DNA of 7,836 nucleotides from an uncultured Clostridia bacterium (GTDB taxonomy: Bacteria; Bacillota; Clostridia; Lachnospirales; Lachnospiraceae): positions 1 to 7,836 of the forward strand of contig CAMHMG010000138.1 in assembly GCA_946186175.1 (NCBI GenBank). Direction: 5' to 3'. How positions within the stretch are numbered: position 1 is the first letter of the stretch; each line of letters begins with the position of its first letter. Made by a program: the position numbers and the translations under genes. Below, piece after piece: positions 5,420 through 7,836 of the stretch. A model generated the notes under the pieces. That model ran no database searches and was not told the origin of the DNA. It was given only the letters and a program-made list of their open reading frames with translations.

Positions 5420-6328
5420 ATGAACTTAGGTTTTATAGGTGCTGGTAAGGCGGGCTGCAGTCTTGGGAAATATTTAATAGTTTCCTACGGTAGGGACACA
5501 ACAAGTAATGAAACTGAACGGGACATTAAGCTCGTAAACAGGAGTAGTGAAGCTTTAAGAGTTACCGGTTATTACAGTTTAATTGAAGAAGAAGCCAAGT
5601 GGGCGGCAGCATTTACCCAGACGCAGATGTATAACACTGCGAATGAGGTGATCGCAGCGAATGATTCCATAATCATATCGACTCCGGACGGAGCGATAAG
5701 GAAAGTATGGGACAGCCTGGACAAAGATTTGATTAAGGGCAGAATTATCTGTCATTTAAGTGGCTCCTTATCATCTGATGTATTTTCAGGAATCGAGAGA
5801 TTGGGTGGTTATCCGATATCGATTCATCCATTGTTCGCATTCAGCGACAAAGAATCCGCATATCTACAACTTAATAAGGTGTGTTTTACGTTAGAGGGAC
5901 ATCCATATGCAGTAGATGTATGGAAAGAACTTATCGGTTCATGTGGCAACGAGGTCGTTACAATCGATAAGGAAAAGAAACCACTGTACCATGCGGCGGC
6001 AAGTGTATTGAGTAATCATGTTATCGCAATACTTGACACAGGTTATAAGATGTTAGAAGCTTGTGGCTTTAGTGAGGAACAGGCAAGACGTTATACAGAG
6101 ACTTTAGTCACTAAGAATGTCATGCATGTTATAGAAGATGGAACGGTTGCAGCACTTACCGGACCGATTGAGCGTAACGATGTTGGAACGGTTAAGAAAC
6201 ACCTTGATGTTCTTGATAACGAGAAAAAGAAGTTATATAAAAGGTGCGGAAGGATATTAGTTGATATATCAAAAGAGAAGAATGCTGACAGAGATTACAG
6301 TGAGTTGAGAGAAGTTTTTGAAAGTTAA
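5420..6328 (+). CDS. panG: DUF2520 Rossmann-fold protein, probable PanG-type ketopantoate reductase
   Basis: The 302-aa product starts with the dinucleotide-binding GFIGAGKAGCSLGKYL (G7, G9, G12). It continues with DSIIISTPDGAI, CHLSGSLSSDVF and SIHPLFAF, typical of the Rossmann-like domain, and then the C-terminal DUF2520 helical domain with YHAAASVLSNH and LTGPIERND. Proteins of this family (PanG of Francisella, EF1861 of Enterococcus faecalis) have been shown to reduce ketopantoate to pantoate with NAD(P)H in place of PanE. The neighbour panB makes ketopantoate, which supports this role in the pantothenate and coenzyme A pathway. Residues about 21-46 form a polar insert between the first helix and the VTGYYS strand, longer than I would expect. 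The start is set by GAGGTGA 4 nt before the ATG. The family call is secure; the enzyme assignment rests on family and context. Confidence 0.82.
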   Translation: MNLGFIGAGKAGCSLGKYLIVSYGRDTTSNETERDIKLVNRSSEALRVTGYYSLIEEEAKWAAAFTQTQMYNTANEVIAANDSIIISTPDGAIRKVWDSLDKDLIKGRIICHLSGSLSSDVFSGIERLGGYPISIHPLFAFSDKESAYLQLNKVCFTLEGHPYAVDVWKELIGSCGNEVVTIDKEKKPLYHAAASVLSNHVIAILDTGYKMLEACGFSEEQARRYTETLVTKNVMHVIEDGTVAALTGPIERNDVGTVKKHLDVLDNEKKKLYKRCGRILVDISKEKNADRDYSELREVFES

Positions 6329-6334
6329 CAGTCA

Positions 6335-6367
6335 TCACTAAACTCAGCCTTTGGCTTCGTTAAGTGA
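6335..6367 (+). repeat. Palindromic RNA-like element D
   Basis: TCACT (6335-6339) pairs with AGTGA (6363-6367). Inside are an A opposite A, the helix AAC/GTT, the TC/TC loop (6344-6345, 6357-6358) and the tip hairpin AGCC-TTT-GGCT. It begins 7 nt after the panG stop codon, with no T-run after it, so it is not a classical terminator. Confidence 0.75.
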
Positions 6368-6376
6368 GCACGTATA

Positions 6377-6429
6377 TTTGAAAGTAGAACTCATCTACGC
6401 TCTTCGAGCTTGATTCGTTAACTTTCAAA
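6377..6429 (+). repeat. Palindromic RNA-like element B
   Basis: TTTGAAAGT (6377-6385) pairs with ACTTTCAAA (6421-6429). Inside come AG opposite A, AAC/GTT, TC/TC, ATC/GAT, the internal loop TAC opposite TT, and GCTC-TTC-GAGC. Compared with element A, the unpaired bases are the same while three helices differ by matched changes on both sides. The rest of the panG-panB gap (6430-6517) holds no structure I can support. Confidence 0.8.
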
Positions 6430-6532
6430 GTAAAATAATATTTCGAAGCGGTAACAATATTGAAAAGTCGTAACTTTGAAGAAACTGAATAGTTGCGAAA
6501 AATACAGAAAATGATGTGGGAGGTACACCTAT

Positions 6533-7360
6533 ATGAAGAATACAGTATTGACATTTAAACAGGCAAAGGAAAAAGGCGAGAAGTTAACAATGCTTACGGC
6601 GTATGATTATTCTACAGCTAAGCTTATAGATGAGGCGGGCATCAACTCGATTCTTATCGGAGATTCTCTTGGAAATGTAATCCTTGGCTATGAAGATACA
6701 ATATCTGTGACAATGGAGGATATGATCCATCACAGTGCAGCCGTTGCACGCGGAGCTAAGAATGCACTTGTAGTATGTGATATGCCGTTTATGAGCTATC
6801 AGACTAATGTATATGATGCAGTAGTTAATGCAGGGCGCCTTATGAAAGAAGGCCGTGCCGGAGCCGTTAAGTTAGAGGGCGGAGAGGAAGTTATCGAGCA
6901 GGTAAGAGCTATTGTCAATTGCGGAATCCCTGTATGCGGTCATCTGGGACTTACACCACAGTCAATCAATGCGTTTGGCGGTTTCAAGGTTCAGGCTAAG
7001 ACTGAGGCAGCTGCTAAGAAATTAATAAATGATGCAAAACTTCTTGAGGAGGCAGGTGCATTTGCAGTTGTTCTTGAATGTGTTCCGGCTAAGATTGCAG
7101 AGATCGTAACCAAAGAACTTTCAATTCCTACGATCGGAATAGGAGCCGGTAATGTGTGTGACGGTCAGGTGCTTGTATATCAGGATATGCTTGGAATGTT
7201 TTCTGATTTTACACCTAAGTTTGTGAAACGTTTTGCAGATATCGGAGATATCATGAAGGAAGCATTTATGAACTACGATAAAGAAGTTAAAGCCGGAACA
7301 TTTCCGGAGAAGAAACATGAGTATACAATTTCAGACGATGTGTTAGAAAAACTATACTAA
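6533..7360 (+). CDS. panB: 3-methyl-2-oxobutanoate hydroxymethyltransferase
   Basis: PanB transfers a one-carbon unit from 5,10-methylene-tetrahydrofolate to 2-oxoisovalerate, giving ketopantoate, the first committed step to pantothenate, in the cytoplasm. The 275-aa length is normal. Diagnostic motifs are LTMLTAYDYSTAKLIDEAG, ILIGDSLGNVILGYEDT, VVCDMPFMSYQ, GAVKLEGG, VCGHLGLTPQSINAFGGFKV, VLECVPAKIAEIVT and IGIGAGNVCDGQVLVYQDML. Asp44, Asp83 and Glu115 match the metal ligands, and Glu182 matches the catalytic Glu of the Escherichia coli enzyme. GGGAGGT at 6518-6524, 8 nt before ATG 6533, fixes the start. It lies 204 nt after panG on the same strand, the gap being filled mostly by two palindromic elements. 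panC would be the expected next gene to the right. Confidence 0.97.
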   Translation: MKNTVLTFKQAKEKGEKLTMLTAYDYSTAKLIDEAGINSILIGDSLGNVILGYEDTISVTMEDMIHHSAAVARGAKNALVVCDMPFMSYQTNVYDAVVNAGRLMKEGRAGAVKLEGGEEVIEQVRAIVNCGIPVCGHLGLTPQSINAFGGFKVQAKTEAAAKKLINDAKLLEEAGAFAVVLECVPAKIAEIVTKELSIPTIGIGAGNVCDGQVLVYQDMLGMFSDFTPKFVKRFADIGDIMKEAFMNYDKEVKAGTFPEKKHEYTISDDVLEKLY

Positions 7361-7395
7361 ATTCGAGTTTGTACGCGAAACTATTATACATTTTC
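7346..7395 (+). repeat. Stem-loop spanning the panB stop codon
   Basis: GAAAA (7346-7350) can pair with TTTTC (7391-7395), AAT (7360-7362) with ATT (7383-7385), and AGTTT (7366-7370) with AAACT (7378-7382) around GTACGCG. The 11 bases TACTAAATTCG at 7355-7365, which include the panB stop, are repeated exactly at 7531-7541 inside element E. It may end or stabilise the panB message; there is no clear T-run. Confidence 0.4.
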
Positions 7396-7458
7396 CAGCG
7401 TATGCAAATACCTCCAGTGACAGTCATAATTGCTTCGGGACCCGCAGCACAAGGCATA

Positions 7459-7501
7459 CCCTGTCTCTAAGCTCATGCATAGCATTCGCTAAGAGAGAGG
7501 G
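7459..7501 (+). repeat. Palindromic RNA-like element G
   Basis: The outer stem is CCCTGTCTCT (7459-7468) with AGAGAGAGGG (7492-7501), nine of ten paired. Then come A opposite A, the helix AGC/GCT, the TC/TC loop (7473-7474, 7486-7487) and the tip ATGC-ATA-GCAT. The AGC/GCT helix replaces the AAC/GTT of elements B, C and D, a compensated change. Confidence 0.78.
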
Positions 7502-7526
7502 GATCCCGCTCGCGTTGTGTCACGTA

Positions 7527-7569
7527 GCAGTACTAAATTCGTGCTTCGCACTCATTACCAAGTAGGTGC
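7527..7569 (+). repeat. Palindromic RNA-like element E
   Basis: GCA and TACT (7527-7534, with one unpaired G) pair with AGTA and TGC (7561-7569, with GG unpaired). Inside are A opposite ACCA, AAT/ATT, the TC/TC loop (7539-7540, 7552-7553) and GTGC-TTC-GCAC. AAT/ATT is another compensated variant of the 3-bp helix. Confidence 0.72.
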
Positions 7570-7605
7570 ATGACACTAGAACTCACTTCGTTCGTTAAGT
7601 GTCAT
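7570..7605 (+). repeat. Palindromic RNA-like element C (shortest copy)
   Basis: ATGACACT (7570-7577) pairs with AGTGTCAT (7598-7605) over 8 bp. Inside are AG opposite A, AAC/GTT, TC/TC (7583-7584, 7592-7593) and a minimal tip AC-TTC-GT. It begins on the base after element E ends and is followed directly by another 6-bp hairpin. Confidence 0.78.
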
Positions 7606-7652
7606 TGGAACTACTGACGTTCCACAAAGCCCTCCGCAATTATGATCTGTCA

Positions 7653-7836
7653 GCTTCTCGGTAATTATGCATACGCATATACTTTGTCGAGAGTTTCGCT
7701 AGTCCATTGTTGGACTGGGCAGTGATAATAAAAGTAAGCTGTTTACTACGTTATACAAGTCTGCAAACTTTTATGCCAACCGCCCAGCCCTACGGCAAGA
7801 GCTGTTTTGTATAGTTTTCAATACACAGCACAGTTA
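7653..7836 (+). other. Gene-free region with further inverted repeats, to window end
   Basis: I find no coding frame, but several stems: TTCTCG/CGAGAG (7655-7660, 7688-7693) enclosing TATGC/GCATA; AGTCCA-TTGT-TGGACT (7700-7715); AGTAA/TTACT (7733-7737, 7743-7747); TATACAA/TTGTATA (7752-7758, 7807-7813), which extends through G-U pairs; and TGCC/GGCA within it. They do not clearly follow the TC/TC layout of the other elements. Wobble pairs again fit the plus strand. This may be a leader of the gene to the right. Confidence 0.5.

Larger units (their letters stand above)
7418..7652 (+). ncRNA. Putative multibranched structured RNA downstream of panB
   Basis: TGACAGTCATAATTGC (7418-7433) pairs with GCAATTATGA + CTGTCA (7636-7645, 7647-7652) over 16 bp with one bulged T. 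A 3x3 internal loop and GGG/CCC (7437-7439, 7630-7632) extend it. Inside lie hairpin G (7459-7501), E (7527-7569), C (7570-7605) and a further stem TGGAAC/GTTCCA (7606-7611, 7619-7624). The last three abut without any spacer. GCACAA/TTGTGT (7447-7452, 7515-7520) can close around hairpin G; CGGGA/TCCCG (7436-7440, 7504-7508) is a competing option. There is no credible reading frame here. It could be an independent RNA, a 3' or 5' leader element of the pan transcript, or a cluster of dispersed palindromes. It does not match any RNA class I know. Confidence 0.5.

Noticed and set aside
6360..6554. 64-residue minus-strand frame in the panG-panB gap
   Set aside because: It covers element B and the panB ribosome site and start; its composition is explained by the palindrome and AT-rich DNA.
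5203..7605. CRISPR array or tandem direct repeats
   Set aside because: The units are palindromes of different size and arm sequence at irregular distances. There are no constant repeats with equal spacers and no cas genes.
6335..7605. REP/BIME elements with a RAYT transposase, or ordinary terminators
   Set aside because: No GTAG head at the foot of the palindromes, no transposase in the window and no T-runs after the stems.

Overview
This 7.8 kb window looks like the chromosome of a low-GC Firmicute, most likely a clostridium of the Lachnospiraceae. The signs are AT-rich genes with strong AAGGAG-type ribosome sites, an HD-GYP/BMP-protein pair, a Lys/Tyr/Asn-rich secreted protein with glucan-binding-like repeats and a transglutaminase fold, and a DUF2520 (PanG-type) gene beside panB. 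The genus cannot be named from the sequence.

Layout. (1) Bases 1-2766, plus strand: the 3' part of an HD-GYP cyclic-di-GMP phosphodiesterase gene, overlapping by 4 nt a membrane-anchored BMP-family ligand-binding protein, then a seven-helix membrane protein resembling the YhfC (DUF2324) family. This looks like a membrane signalling unit rather than a transporter, because no ABC ATPase or permease is present. (2) Bases 2757-3864: a C-terminal remnant of an AAA-type ATPase gene on the minus strand, then a small operon encoding a two-helix membrane protein and a 72-aa XRE regulator. The operon is preceded by a promoter and three evenly built 18-bp operators, and is followed by a possible truncated third gene and a strong terminator. 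(3) Bases 3865-4985, minus strand: a secreted transglutaminase-like protein with its own promoter. (4) Bases 4986-7836, plus strand: pantothenate biosynthesis. A DUF2520 ketopantoate reductase-like gene (panG) is followed by panB, which makes ketopantoate. panC is the expected next gene but is not in the window.

The most unusual content is the non-coding DNA around the pantothenate genes (about 5200-5415, 6335-6430, 7346-7836). It is packed with hairpins that share one blueprint: an outer stem, a small A-rich internal loop, a 3-bp helix, a TC/TC internal loop and a terminal hairpin, usually with a 3-nt loop. Between copies the paired bases change in compensating ways while the unpaired bases stay constant, and several pairs are G-U on the plus strand. 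This suggests a dispersed RNA-structure family transcribed with the pan genes. After panB, several of these hairpins abut each other inside a 16-bp closing stem, giving a possible multibranched RNA of about 235 nt. Upstream of panG one hairpin reaches the ribosome binding site and has a competing partner. I do not recognise the family; whether it is a genome-wide repeat or specific to this locus cannot be told from one window.
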